Both the position numbers and the translations under genes were made by a program. From Gracilariopsis chorda (lineage: Eukaryota > Rhodophyta > Florideophyceae > Gracilariales > Gracilariaceae), in contig NBIV01000035.1 in the NCBI GenBank assembly GCA_003194525.1, positions 310,001-374,000 of the forward strand: a stretch of DNA of 64,000 nt, given 5' to 3'. The notes below the pieces were generated by a model. The model worked only from the letters and a program-made list of their open reading frames with translations. It was not told the DNA's origin and did not search any database. Below, one piece after another: positions 41,387 to 51,399 of this stretch; within the stretch, counting starts at the first letter, position 1; each line of letters begins with the position of its first letter.

Positions 41387-44300
41387 ATGCGCTCAAGCGT
41401 AGCTTTGTTATCTCCCCAAAATACTGTAGAACAAAAAACGAAAGCTCGGTCAAATAGATCGCACCCTTGTACATCGATTTCCGTCATATGCTCGTCCGAG
41501 TTTCCTCGAAGGTCATTTCACCCGGATGGGATGTTGGAAAGCAATAAAGGAATGAATCAGCCAGGATTTGCGACGCCGATCCCGATGAATCATATTGTGA
41601 GGCGATGTCGTATTCCCGCTATCACAATGGCATCCGAATCTCAGGATCTCTCGATTTCGAAATTGCAGTCTTTACAACGGACTCTTGCCAGCCGTGGCAA
41701 ATCTCTGCGCGCTCGAGGGATTCGCGGCAAAGCTGACGAAGCGGCTGAGAAGGAGCTTAAGTTTCGCAGAGACGTCGGGCTTGGTGATGGTATGGATAAG
41801 GACGCCAAACAAATGGCTGAGACTGCAACCGGGAAGAGCCATGACGCCAACTCATTCTCTAAAGCTCAGAACCATGGCGAAGCTCGCGCACCTTCTGGGA
41901 CCACAAGCATATCTTCAGAATCGGAGGCAGGGAGAAAACAAATAGCAGCGCCAGTTACACCAGCAAGGGAGAACGGTGCTAATAAACTGCTGTCTAACGC
42001 AGAAATTAACAGAGAAATGAAGAATGCTTCTAACAATGGAGGTGCCGATGCATCAAGTCAAGCGCCTGTCAAATCGAATGCGGTGTTGGGGCTTCATTCT
42101 TCTTTAAGTGTGCAGTCTACGAAGCCACTGATGTCTCAGAGAGATGTGGAAGGCCGAACAAGACGGTCGGTCCACTCCTCGACTTCGGAAGGACTTGAAC
42201 AATTGACCTGGAAACTTTCAAATATAACTGTTAGTCGCGGTGAAGGACGTTTACCCTGGAAGCAGGAGAGGATAGATGCAAAGGATCTAGCTGTCTTCAA
42301 AGATTACCAGCTTCCGTTGCTGGAATCATTCACAACCGATAAGGCATTTATTTCATCAGACGGTGCTCTGCCGCGAAGGTCTCGATTCCGACGCGAAAAC
42401 AAAAGAAACAGCGCATCTTGGAGAAAAGTTAACCGAGAATCAGCTCGTAAACTATCTCAAGGGCCAAACCGAGTCGTCGCGAATACTTTCGCAGGCTCTG
42501 CTTCTGGAAAGCATGGCAAAGCGATTCTCAAAGTTCCAGACTGTGCCACTTTTGTTTGTACGCGGTCTGTCCCGGAGTCAGTACAGGTGCTATCTCAGCG
42601 CTTTTCGCATCTCGTGAAAGAGATGCAGATACCGAAAGAGAATATTCTTGTAGTAACAATTTCCAACAAGAACGCGACCAACATAAAACAGGAAGTAGGA
42701 AAGCTGCTTGGTGGTGATGATCAATTTGAAGCAGCTCTCCCCGTAAGGACTTTTCATTCTATGTGTTTGGGTGTCCTTCGTATGTACGGCGAGGAGATTG
42801 GGCTACATTCAGATTTTGATATATGTGGAGCACTCGGATCCAAGGAGTTGCTAACATCTGCGATAAGAACGGTGACGGGGCTTCGTTCTAATTCAAAGGA
42901 GGCGGTAAGGTACAGAGATCTGGTTACCCAGATAAAACATGAAATGAACGGGGAACTGAGAGAATCTTGGATTCCTGCAACTTATTCAACAGTTCAGGCG
43001 ATACGTGAGACATATGACAATGCTCTTCGCGAAAAGAACCAGATAGACTTCAATGATGTCGTAATTCACACGTATCGTCTGTTTCAAGAAAGGCCGGATA
43101 TTGTTGAAGAAATGCACAAGCTTCACAAGCATGTTCTGGTTGACGCTTGGCAAGGAGCCCACCCTATGCATTCTGCAATTACTTCTGCCTTTAATGGAGG
43201 CAACGACAACTTGTTCATTGTGAGTGATTCAGACCGGTCAGTCTTCAAGCCTGATGCTGTTTCTAAAAGCAGCAGTTCCACGGATGTTGCCGTCAGTTCT
43301 GATAACTCCGAGGAAACAAATCAGCAAGCCACGACGAAGTCTATTTTGGAGAACCTTAATCCGCGCCAGAGAGACGCAGTAGTTGCAGACCCAAGCCGTG
43401 CATGTCTCGTGATGGCCGGGCCTGGATCAGGAAAGACACGAGTATTAACCCATCGTTTTGCGTATCTCGTCAAGGAACACAAAGTACCATCTTCTAGAGT
43501 TCTTGCGGTAACGTTCACGAACAAAGCCGCCAACGAGATGAAAGAACGAATCGAGGCGCTCGTCGGACATGATCTCGACCGCCATTCACTTCTTTCGATC
43601 GGGACTTTTCATTCAGTATGTCTCAAGTTTTTGCGTCTCTATGGTGATCACATCGGTTTAGTGAAAGGATTCAGTGTGTGCGATACATCTGACTCTCGAT
43701 CAGTAATATCCCGCATCCTAAAGAATGTCTCTGACGAAAGTCCTAGTCGTCAGACCATCGGCATACAAAGAGATATGGTTTCTAAACTGAAGAACGACAT
43801 AGACGGTGTGCTTCGGAAACAATGGGCGCCATTTATTTACAGACGAACACAGGAGCTGCGGGAGAAGTACGATGAGGATCTAAAGCGCATGAATCTTCTT
43901 GACTTTGACGATCTCCTGTTATTCACTCGCCGTGTGCTACAAGAACATCCGGAAGTCTTGGACGAGTTGTGCGATCATTACCAACAAGTATTGGTAGATG
44001 AGTGGCAGGACACAAACGGAATGCAGTTTGAAATAGTGTCGTTGCTTGCAAGCAAGAGAAAGAACCTTTTCGTGGTCGGTGATACGGATCAATCCATTTA
44101 TAAGTTTCGCGGTGCTGACGTGAAAAATGTGAGAAGGTTTCATCACAAGTTCAAAAACGCGCTGCAGATATCCTTGGATCAAAACTATCGATCTACACAG
44201 TGCATTGTAAAGGCGGCTCAAGCAGTCATTGCGAAAAACCCAAGGGCCAAAGGCAATGCAATGATAACGGAGAATGACGTGGGACGCAAGCTGCAGCTGC

Positions 44301-45469
44301 ACGGTGTCCTGACAACTCCAAGTGAGGCATCTTTTGTCGCGACAACAGTTAGCTCTCTTCTCAGAGAGGCTGTTGTTGGTTCGTACTCTGAAATCGGTGT
44401 TTTATACCGCACAAATGCGCAGTCGAGAGCTTTTGAACAGAGGTTCATATCACAAGGAATTCCGTACCGATTGCACTCCGGCGTGCGGTTTTTTGAGAGA
44501 CAGGAAGTTAAGGATATCGTGAGTTACATGAAAGTTATTGCAAACGTTGACGACGATGTGGCTTTTCGGCGCATTGTGAACAAACCTGCAAGAGGAATTG
44601 GGCCTAAAACGTTGGAGAGCATTGAAAGATTTGCTGAGCAGAATAAGTGCTCTATGGCAGATGCACTGTTCATAGTGTTCGGGAAGGTGCAAGCTGGTGA
44701 GCTCCAGTTGGAATCGATCGGGCTGAAAACGGCGGGTGCCAAACGACTGGCGGCGTTCTACAACCTACTTTACGAGCTTCGCAAGCATGCTCACGATATC
44801 GCGCTCGCGTCCGAAGACTCATCAGAGGAGGACGAGAAGGCACTGGGCGATGCACTGAGTAACGTCGGCGCGCTGGTGTCCAGAATCGTTGAAAGTACGA
44901 GGTATGGAGAATATCTTGCGCTTCTCAGTGAAAATGAGAAGCAAAAATCACCTGCTGGTCGGGATGATAAGAACACAGAGAGAATGGACAACATTGACGA
45001 ACTGAGACGGTACGCAGGAATGTTTTCGAATGTGGGAGAATTTCTGGATAATGTTGCACTGGTGACTGAGAGCGATCGAAAAGCGGCTGTGCCGTCGGAG
45101 AACGGGCGTGTTTCGATGATGACGATTCACGGGGGGAAAGGGTTGGAGTTTCCTGTGGTTTTCATAGTAGGAGCTGAGGACAATCTGCTGCCCATCAAGC
45201 GTGCCACAACTGATGAAGATGTGCAGGAGGAGAGACGACTATTCTACGTGGGAATGACTCGCGCTCAGAAACTGCTCTACATCAGCTGGAGACGGGTTGA
45301 GACTTATATGAAGCGGGGCAAGGTGACTGCGCTGACGGAGTTGCTTCGAAGCCGTTTCGTAGATGAGATTCCCAGTGCATTAACTGACACGGTTTTTGAA
45401 TACAGAGACTTCGAGCCAGGCAAAGGAGACGCGGAGCTACAGATGGCACGCGAGCCATTGGTTCAGTAA
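41387..45469 (+). CDS. UvrD/Rep/PcrA-family SF1 DNA helicase with an extra degenerate 1A domain
   Basis: About 1360 residues. The C-terminal 710 form a complete SF1A helicase: Q motif LNPRQRDAVV, Walker A AGPGSGKT (about 676-684), VTFTNKAANEMKERI, IGTFHSVCLKFLRLYG, DEWQDT (about 871), VVGDTDQSIYKFRG, QNYRST, MTIHGGKGLEFPVVF and EERRLFYVGMTRAQ. Residues about 385-625 are a second copy of the same 1A region, aligned motif by motif: ILVVTISNKNATNIKQEV, VRTFHSMCLGVLRMYGEEIG, QIDFNDVVIHTYRLFQERPD, VLVDAWQGAHPM, LFIVSDSDRSVFK. Its Walker A site reads FVCTRSVPESV and its DEWQD reads DAWQG, so it should not hydrolyse ATP. The first 380 residues are low complexity. The first ATG is used; the true start and any organelle target are uncertain. 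Such helicases act in repair and replication. Confidence 0.9.
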   Translation: MRSSVALLSPQNTVEQKTKARSNRSHPCTSISVICSSEFPRRSFHPDGMLESNKGMNQPGFATPIPMNHIVRRCRIPAITMASESQDLSISKLQSLQRTLASRGKSLRARGIRGKADEAAEKELKFRRDVGLGDGMDKDAKQMAETATGKSHDANSFSKAQNHGEARAPSGTTSISSESEAGRKQIAAPVTPARENGANKLLSNAEINREMKNASNNGGADASSQAPVKSNAVLGLHSSLSVQSTKPLMSQRDVEGRTRRSVHSSTSEGLEQLTWKLSNITVSRGEGRLPWKQERIDAKDLAVFKDYQLPLLESFTTDKAFISSDGALPRRSRFRRENKRNSASWRKVNRESARKLSQGPNRVVANTFAGSASGKHGKAILKVPDCATFVCTRSVPESVQVLSQRFSHLVKEMQIPKENILVVTISNKNATNIKQEVGKLLGGDDQFEAALPVRTFHSMCLGVLRMYGEEIGLHSDFDICGALGSKELLTSAIRTVTGLRSNSKEAVRYRDLVTQIKHEMNGELRESWIPATYSTVQAIRETYDNALREKNQIDFNDVVIHTYRLFQERPDIVEEMHKLHKHVLVDAWQGAHPMHSAITSAFNGGNDNLFIVSDSDRSVFKPDAVSKSSSSTDVAVSSDNSEETNQQATTKSILENLNPRQRDAVVADPSRACLVMAGPGSGKTRVLTHRFAYLVKEHKVPSSRVLAVTFTNKAANEMKERIEALVGHDLDRHSLLSIGTFHSVCLKFLRLYGDHIGLVKGFSVCDTSDSRSVISRILKNVSDESPSRQTIGIQRDMVSKLKNDIDGVLRKQWAPFIYRRTQELREKYDEDLKRMNLLDFDDLLLFTRRVLQEHPEVLDELCDHYQQVLVDEWQDTNGMQFEIVSLLASKRKNLFVVGDTDQSIYKFRGADVKNVRRFHHKFKNALQISLDQNYRSTQCIVKAAQAVIAKNPRAKGNAMITENDVGRKLQLHGVLTTPSEASFVATTVSSLLREAVVGSYSEIGVLYRTNAQSRAFEQRFISQGIPYRLHSGVRFFERQEVKDIVSYMKVIANVDDDVAFRRIVNKPARGIGPKTLESIERFAEQNKCSMADALFIVFGKVQAGELQLESIGLKTAGAKRLAAFYNLLYELRKHAHDIALASEDSSEEDEKALGDALSNVGALVSRIVESTRYGEYLALLSENEKQKSPAGRDDKNTERMDNIDELRRYAGMFSNVGEFLDNVALVTESDRKAAVPSENGRVSMMTIHGGKGLEFPVVFIVGAEDNLLPIKRATTDEDVQEERRLFYVGMTRAQKLLYISWRRVETYMKRGKVTALTELLRSRFVDEIPSALTDTVFEYRDFEPGKGDAELQMAREPLVQ

Positions 45470-45858
45470 CATGGTAAATGGACGGTGTGTTATGTAAAAA
45501 ATCGACAGGACAAAGCTGAGAACGAATGTGGGTGCATCTTTGGATGTGTGCTGTGCATGTTTGACATTTCCAAGTACAGTCGTCACCAAAACTAGGCCAC
45601 AAGTCCGGTGTGAACTGATGAATGACGGTCGCAGCTGGTAAGGGTTACACGTATATCATGCACAACAATTACCACTCTAAGGTACTGATTGGAGTGTGTT
45701 GTGCGGGGTGGCTCGGTTGACAGGCTTAATGCAAAGGCGTGTTCGAAGCTCGCGTCGTAGACAAGAAAAAGTGAATTGTAAGCGATTTGGGCGCAAGGAT
45801 AAAGGGCAGGCGGAGTGGAGCTGACGAAGAGTGGGATTGACGTACGTGGAGTAAGGGA
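45470..45858. other. Short convergent intergenic region
   Basis: 3' regions of the helicase (+) and RBM42 (-) genes; about 390 bp without a supported feature. Confidence 0.5.
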
Positions 45859-46602
45859 TCAGCGTTTGGTAATAGTGCGCAAGGCCTTGACTTGATTCCA
45901 TTTGCCTTTGAGTGCTCGTTTTTCCCACTTGCCACGTTTGAGCTTCAACGGGCGACCGGCGACGTACTTGCCGTTCATCTCGGACAAGGCGCGCAGCATA
46001 TCTCGACCGTCCGCGAAGCTGAGGAAGGCGTATCCTTTGCAAGCACCTGACTGTTTATCTCGTATGACGCGGGACATGTTGTATGAGGGGTAGGCGGAGA
46101 AGACGGCGTCGAGGTGTTGTTCGGATGCATCGGGGGCTAGATCGCCTACGAAGAGACGATGGTCGTTTGGCGGGAATTGAAGTAAAGTGGGATCGTGCCA
46201 CACTTTGCCCGCGGCGGTACGTTTGATGGTGGAAGCGTTGTGTTGCGCTGGTTTGGGCGCTTGTGCGACGGGTTGTGTTGATGGAGATTGCGAGGCGGGC
46301 TGTGGGGCGGAGGAGGCGGAGGGTTGAGATTGGGCTGACGGAGGCGGGGCGGAAAGGTCTGAACGCCAGCGCCAGGCGGTGCCGTCCCACTTCCAACGCC
46401 CGGTGGGCTGCGCCTTGTTGACTTGGGGGCGTTTGTCGGGTGCGGTGGACTGCGCGGGAGTCGGGCGGGCGGGCGCGGGCTTTGGGGAGTCGGGCTTGTG
46501 CGCATCGGCTGCGGGTGGGACGGTGGTCCTGGGGACTTTTGCGACGGCAGCTTGCAGCTGGCGCTCGAAGAGCTCGAACTCGGCGTCGTCGTCGTCAGCC
46601 AT
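45859..46602 (-). CDS. RBM42: RNA-binding protein RBM42 homologue (one RRM)
   Basis: 247 residues from ATG 46602 (MADDDDAEFELFERQLQAAV). The middle is Pro/Ala/Ser/Gln-rich. The C-terminus has the RBM42 pattern: GKVWHDPTLLQFPPNDHRLF (human RBM42 'SSWEDPSLLEWDADDFRIF'), RNP2 LFVGDL, VIRDKQSGACKGYAFLSF (RNP1 KGYAFLSF), MNGKYVAGRPLKLKRGKWEKR. The family binds mRNA and is found with the spliceosome and stress granules. The minus-strand frame runs on upstream to 47199, but that sequence is low complexity. Single exon; divergent with the PPR gene. Confidence 0.9.
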   Translation of the reverse strand: MADDDDAEFELFERQLQAAVAKVPRTTVPPAADAHKPDSPKPAPARPTPAQSTAPDKRPQVNKAQPTGRWKWDGTAWRWRSDLSAPPPSAQSQPSASSAPQPASQSPSTQPVAQAPKPAQHNASTIKRTAAGKVWHDPTLLQFPPNDHRLFVGDLAPDASEQHLDAVFSAYPSYNMSRVIRDKQSGACKGYAFLSFADGRDMLRALSEMNGKYVAGRPLKLKRGKWEKRALKGKWNQVKALRTITKR

Positions 46603-46639
46603 GGCGGCATGCGCAACCGCGCGGAACTCGCAGGCGCGA

Positions 46640-46735
46640 AACGCAGCGAAAACAGTGCGAAGCGAAGCGAAAACAGAGCGAAGCGAAGCGAAGCGAAAGC
46701 AGAGCGAAACGAAAGCGCGGCGCGAGTCGAAAGCG
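46640..46735 (+). repeat. Degenerate (AGCGAA)n-type tandem repeat
   Basis: Units such as GCGAAAACAGAGCGAAGC and AGCGAAGCGAAGCG recur over about 95 bp. They create a long artificial ORF rich in Lys, Arg, Ser and Glu on the plus strand. Confidence 0.7.
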
Positions 46736-46880
46736 CGCCATGGCGGGCGGCTGTGGGTGGAGGAGCCGGTGTAAGCGCGAGAGCTGTTCACCCGCACAGT
46801 GTGCGACTCGGCCAGCAGTGAGTCGACAAGTGTCAGACGCCCATCCGTTGGCGTGCGCGCGCAGTCAGCAACGCGTGCGC

Positions 46881-46912
46881 AGCGGCGGCGGCGGCGGCGG
46901 CGGCGACGGCGA
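46881..46912 (+). repeat. GCG triplet repeat
   Basis: Run of about eight GCG/GGC triplets followed by a GGCGACGGCG variant, in the promoter region shared by RBM42 and the PPR gene. Confidence 0.8.
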
Positions 46913-47110
46913 AGATGAACGAGCATCCAGCCGTGCCAAATATCTTGCACCCCGCTCCCCGAATAAATATGGCCAGCGCCAGCGCCACGCATGGCTGCTA
47001 CGCGCGCACGCAGCGCGCGAGCCACCTCGCTGTAAGGTCGCCCCCACGCCGTCCGCAGCCCCCCCGCTCCGCCGACCCACCCCCCGCCCCGCTGCTCCCT
47101 TCCCTCTGTT

Positions 47111-50100
47111 ATGAGCGCCGTTCGCAGGCGAGGTGTTGTTCCCGCCTTCTTGCAGCCAGCGACACCGTCGCCTTTTCCTCCCATGTGGCGCCCGCCCACC
47201 GTCGACCCCCTTCAGGCTTCGCCCGTCCCTCTTCTCCCCCCCACCCGCTCCCTCCACGACCCGTTCCATTCTGTGTGGGGTCCCACTTCAGCCCCCCTCG
47301 AAACCCACGCCCACATTCCCAACACAATTCCCTCCAACTCCTCCTCCCCCTCGGTCGATCCCCATCCCGCCTCTCAACTCGCAGACCGTCTAGCCGCAGT
47401 CGCACACATTTCCCCTCCCGATCACTCACCGCGTCGTCCTCGTCGTCGTCGCGTCAGGCGTGATGACAACAACTCGCCGTCTCTCACCCCCGTCGACTCT
47501 CGCCCCCAGCAGAACTCCCGTTCCCGCCCGCTCTCCGTGCGCGAGTACAACCGTCGTATCTCCGCCTACGCCAGGAAGCGCGATCTACAGGGCGCCCTGC
47601 GCACCCTAACCGAGCTGGACCGTTCGCCTTCCGTCTCCCGCAACCTCTTTACCTACAACGCTGTCATCAACGCCCTCGTCGTCTGTTCGCAGTATGCCCG
47701 CGCCCATGAGTTTTGGCGCGCCATGCAGGACGCCGGCATCCAGCCCAATTTGGTCACCTATAACACCATGCTCAAGTCCTGCTTTGGCGGCTCAGAAGAG
47801 GATGTTCAACGCGCCTTCAGTCTGCTGGACGAAATGAAGGACCGTGGAATTGCCGCTGATAGAGTCACCCTCAACAGCGTCATCAACGCCTGTGTGTCTG
47901 CCGGCCGCGTTTCAGAGGCCCAAAAGGTTTACGAAATGATGCGCGTTCAGAATATCGAACCGGACGCATACACTTTTTGCACCCTTGCTAAACAGGCACG
48001 TCATTCGGGTGATGTTAATATGTTGGATGCACTGCTTTTGCATCAGCTTAACCATCATACTATGAAAAAGACCGACTCGCCCTCAGAGGAAACCATTTCT
48101 CCGGTCGCATACAATACTATTGCCGATGCTTACATCCGTTGCGGATACCCTGAGCGCGCCATGAACTTAATTGAACGCATGCGTCATCCGAGCCGTCCGG
48201 ATACCACTGATGTCATCCCTGTATTCCCGGATGTCCAGACCTACAATGTTCGCCTCAAGGCCCTTCGTGAGAGTGGTGCTCCGGCAAGTGAGGCCTTTGA
48301 CGCTCTGTGCGAAATGAGCAACATAGGACTCGAAGCTGATCATATCACTCTTCTCACACTGGCGGACTTGTGCTGCCGTCGGGAGGAGATGAGTCTCGCA
48401 GAAGGTGTTCTCAACGCTGCGACCGATGCAGATATTCGTGAGTACGAGAAGGGCTCACCGGAATGGAAGTCCCTCTGTTCTTCTCGCAGGGATAGTAATC
48501 GTCAGTCTTACAAGCACCCTAATGTTAACATGCAGAATAACGGCAGACGTAATGCCAATCAGCCGAGAAATGCCAAAGCGAATGCAGCTCTCTTCAATGC
48601 ACTTATCCGTGGATACTCTTCGCTTGACCCGCCCAACGTTGACCGTGCTGTCGCTCTGTACGGTGAAATGCGTTGGTACGTGAAGACATACGGGTTTAGC
48701 TGGTATGCCGCGGATTCAGTCACGTACACAATGCTTGTGGACAGTTTTGCTCGTATTGGAGATGCTGCTCGCGCTGAAGTTATCATTTCAGAAATGGAAG
48801 CCGCTGGTCGATCTAATGTCGTCGCGTACAATGCGTACTTGAAGGCGAACAGAGGCAATGGCTTCCAGGCCGCACTGTCCATCTTGGATCGTATGAAGCT
48901 TGCTGGTCTTCGCCCGGATGTCGTCACCTACAATACCGTAATTGACTACCTCAGCTCTGAGGAGAACGGAACACAGATTGCCGAAGAACTAGTTCGCGTT
49001 GATATGCCTCGCAATGGGGTCAAACCTGACCTTCTCACATTCAACACACTTATCAAGGGAGTTGCGCGGAACAGAGGCAACAAGAATGACGCGTCGTCTG
49101 CGCTCAGCGCTGCTTACAAATGGCTTAAGGAGATACAGTCCCGTGGACTGAAACCCGATGAGTTCACTTACCAGAGTATGGTCAGTGCGTGTGCTGCCGC
49201 TGGTGATGCCCCTCGTGCGCTGGAGTTCTTCCGAAAGGTTGAAGCCGAACGAGCCAAGCGTGTCAAAGCAAATGGACGACTCCACGGATTTTCTCACATC
49301 TCATCTTCGCTATCTGGTCAGAACCCGAACTGGAGGAACACAGCTCTGAATGGAACAATGCCGCATTTCTCAGCAGCATCGATGCCAAATGGCAGCGCTC
49401 CTTTGCCCACACGCGGCATGGGCAACAGGAACTCCAGCAAAGGTAGACTCTCAAGTCAAGCACATACATCAAGCGACTGGATGCTTTTGCCTCACCCTGC
49501 TGCGTACGTTGCACTGATGCGTGCTTTTCTCTCCTCTGGTGCAAAAGATGGAGTGCCTTCTGTTCTCCTCCTTCGAGATGAGATGGTCGCTCGTGGTCTC
49601 GAGCTTGGTAGAACTGGGTACACTGCAGTTGCTGATGCGTACGCTGAGATAGCCGACTTTGGCAGTGTAGAGGCTACGCTGAGAGAGATGATGACGAAGG
49701 ACCCGCAGTCTCAGAATATGAAACTGGGCCCTGTTCATCACTGCATTCGCATGAAAGCGTTATGCAATGCCGGACGACTTGATGATGCAATTGGAATTCT
49801 TCCGGAAGTGGAAAACGCTGATACCGCGGTGTTTAATGTGCTTATCTTCACGTGCGCCAAAGCCAAAGATATGGATCGTTTGATCTCGGTCCTTCGCGAA
49901 ATGGAAGCTCGTCATATTCAACCTGATGCAATCACCAGTCGTGCTATGAGTAGCATGATGAGGAACGTTGCTAGGACGTTGAAGTCGTTTGACGAGCGTT
50001 TTACCAAAAGTATTACTAAGCTTGTTGATCCTCCTCATTCTCAGCCGGAGCCCGTGAGCACCACAAGCGGGCTCATCGAACCCAATAAGACTTCAATTTG

Positions 50101-50173
50101 GAAGTTGGACGGAGACTATTTCTCCAGTTTTGATTCTTCGACTACTGCGAGCAATATTTCACGAAGCTCGTAG
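47111..50173 (+). CDS. Long P-class pentatricopeptide repeat (PPR) protein
   Basis: 1020 residues. A 150-residue Pro/Ser/Arg-rich N-terminus without structure (organelle leader likely) is followed by about 14 PPR motifs, many canonical: NLFTYNAVINALVVCSQYARAHEFWRAMQDAGIQP, with the paired residues of further repeats at NLVTYNTML, DRVTLNSVINACVSAGRVSEA, DSVTYTMLVDSFARIGDAAR, DVVTYNTVID, DEFTYQSMVSACAAAGDAPRA and TAVFNVLIFTCAKAKDMDR. Breaks of low-complexity sequence lie near residues 450-490 and 720-790. No E, DYW or SMR domain follows; the tail is Ser/Thr-rich. PPR proteins bind specific organelle RNAs and act in their processing, stability or translation. The target is unknown. Single exon. 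Confidence 0.9.
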   Translation: MSAVRRRGVVPAFLQPATPSPFPPMWRPPTVDPLQASPVPLLPPTRSLHDPFHSVWGPTSAPLETHAHIPNTIPSNSSSPSVDPHPASQLADRLAAVAHISPPDHSPRRPRRRRVRRDDNNSPSLTPVDSRPQQNSRSRPLSVREYNRRISAYARKRDLQGALRTLTELDRSPSVSRNLFTYNAVINALVVCSQYARAHEFWRAMQDAGIQPNLVTYNTMLKSCFGGSEEDVQRAFSLLDEMKDRGIAADRVTLNSVINACVSAGRVSEAQKVYEMMRVQNIEPDAYTFCTLAKQARHSGDVNMLDALLLHQLNHHTMKKTDSPSEETISPVAYNTIADAYIRCGYPERAMNLIERMRHPSRPDTTDVIPVFPDVQTYNVRLKALRESGAPASEAFDALCEMSNIGLEADHITLLTLADLCCRREEMSLAEGVLNAATDADIREYEKGSPEWKSLCSSRRDSNRQSYKHPNVNMQNNGRRNANQPRNAKANAALFNALIRGYSSLDPPNVDRAVALYGEMRWYVKTYGFSWYAADSVTYTMLVDSFARIGDAARAEVIISEMEAAGRSNVVAYNAYLKANRGNGFQAALSILDRMKLAGLRPDVVTYNTVIDYLSSEENGTQIAEELVRVDMPRNGVKPDLLTFNTLIKGVARNRGNKNDASSALSAAYKWLKEIQSRGLKPDEFTYQSMVSACAAAGDAPRALEFFRKVEAERAKRVKANGRLHGFSHISSSLSGQNPNWRNTALNGTMPHFSAASMPNGSAPLPTRGMGNRNSSKGRLSSQAHTSSDWMLLPHPAAYVALMRAFLSSGAKDGVPSVLLLRDEMVARGLELGRTGYTAVADAYAEIADFGSVEATLREMMTKDPQSQNMKLGPVHHCIRMKALCNAGRLDDAIGILPEVENADTAVFNVLIFTCAKAKDMDRLISVLREMEARHIQPDAITSRAMSSMMRNVARTLKSFDERFTKSITKLVDPPHSQPEPVSTTSGLIEPNKTSIWKLDGDYFSSFDSSTTASNISRSS

Positions 50174-51399
50174 TGTGCTTCGTCACTGAATTTGTCTCAC
50201 GGCTTGTATGTATTATTCTCGAAACGAAAGAGAGAGGGGCTTATTTGTCATGGTTGGATGTTGGTTTGCCTTGAGCCTCCGTTTGCCTTGAGCCTCCGTT
50301 CCCTCCTTACTCGTTTGTTTTGTTTATATTATCTGAGCATTAGAACCTCCGATTCTCTGCATAATGGCATCCGTTTCTTAACTAAATAGGTAAACGTCTT
50401 ATTTCGATTCCTAGCCTTGGTTGAGCACGACTGCCGTTTGTACGCGATGGGAGGATGCGTGTTTTTTTCTTTCAACTCTGTGATTGCGGGCGTTTATCTT
50501 GTCTTGCGAAATCTGTAAACAAGTTCATTTCTATGCCTTGCATTTGTTTGGGTCGTTCGCCTCCACACTTGTCCCGTGGAAGCAGCAGCCTCATGGTTTG
50601 TTCGGTGACGTGTATGCTACACATACCGTGAGTCATGTACAGGTAACTTGCACTCGAAGGACCTGGAGAGCCGAGGCGAACAACTTGTTTGTGAGCTGGA
50701 AAAACGTTGTAGTAGAAATTACTTTAGCTTGATTGGTGCCCGCGTTTGTAGAGGGAAGGAAGGTGAATGGCTGGATGTTCGAGAAAAGAAAGAGAGAATC
50801 GCAACAAGACCAAGGACGTAACTTTGCATAGCTTCGATGCCACGCGATTGCTGTCTTTGCCTTACACATTTCCGTTAGCAGAAAGGATGCCCGGCAGGCA
50901 GCGCTGTAGACCATTTATCGCTTTTCGACACAGGAAGTGAGCATTGCTTAAGGCAGAAGTTTCAGGTGTTGTCAACAAGCCAATTGTTGTACAGGTAACT
51001 TAATGTATTTCATGAAGCTTTCGGTACCTGTTGACCGCAAAGTTTAGATGTCCCTACTGTGCACTAATTACGATGTTCCGTGACAAATTGCACGATGTCC
51101 GAGACGGGTTGTTGTTGTTCTTCGCCACCCTCGTGAATCTTTGTTCGTCACTCGTAGATCCATCCCGTGGCAAATTTCCATTCCTAACGCACGTTATCCT
51201 AGAGAATACCGCTTATGAAGGTACACCCATATGCAGAAAATACGTACTCTTAAAAACCTTCACTGTTATTGAACAGATCCATATTGCAGGCGAAGAGGTC
51301 AACCAGTCTCAATAAGTGGGACCCGAATCCGTGTGGAAAGCAATCCTCTTCTTCAATACTTCGTCAAGCTGCGTGGAATAGGTGAAGTAATTTCGGAAG
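50174..51399. other. 1.2-kb intergenic region before TIM44
   Basis: PPR 3' region, then AT-richer sequence. The 14-mer TGTACAGGTAACTT occurs twice (about 50636 and 50989). The ORF at 51031-51315 has no ATG start with protein character. No gene supported. Confidence 0.5.
50265..50298 (+). repeat. Perfect 17-bp tandem duplication
   Basis: TTTGCCTTGAGCCTCCG is repeated twice head to tail in the presumed 3' UTR of the PPR gene. Confidence 0.9.

Larger units (their letters stand above)
46603..47110. promoter_or_regulatory. Repeat-rich bidirectional promoter region, RBM42 (-) and PPR gene (+)
   Basis: 508 bp between the two start codons, GC-rich. It carries an AGCGAA-type degenerate tandem repeat, a GCG triplet run and C-rich stretches just before the PPR start. 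An AATAAATAT stretch at about 46961 is the only TATA-like sequence. Confidence 0.5.

Noticed and set aside
46440-47114. 224-codon plus-strand ORF antisense to RBM42
   Set aside because: Arg/Ala/Ser/Glu low complexity made by AGCGAA and GCG repeats and by GC bias opposite a real gene.
51031-51315. 94-codon ORF before TIM44
   Set aside because: Begins at TTG, with no domain or ATG that gives a protein-like product.
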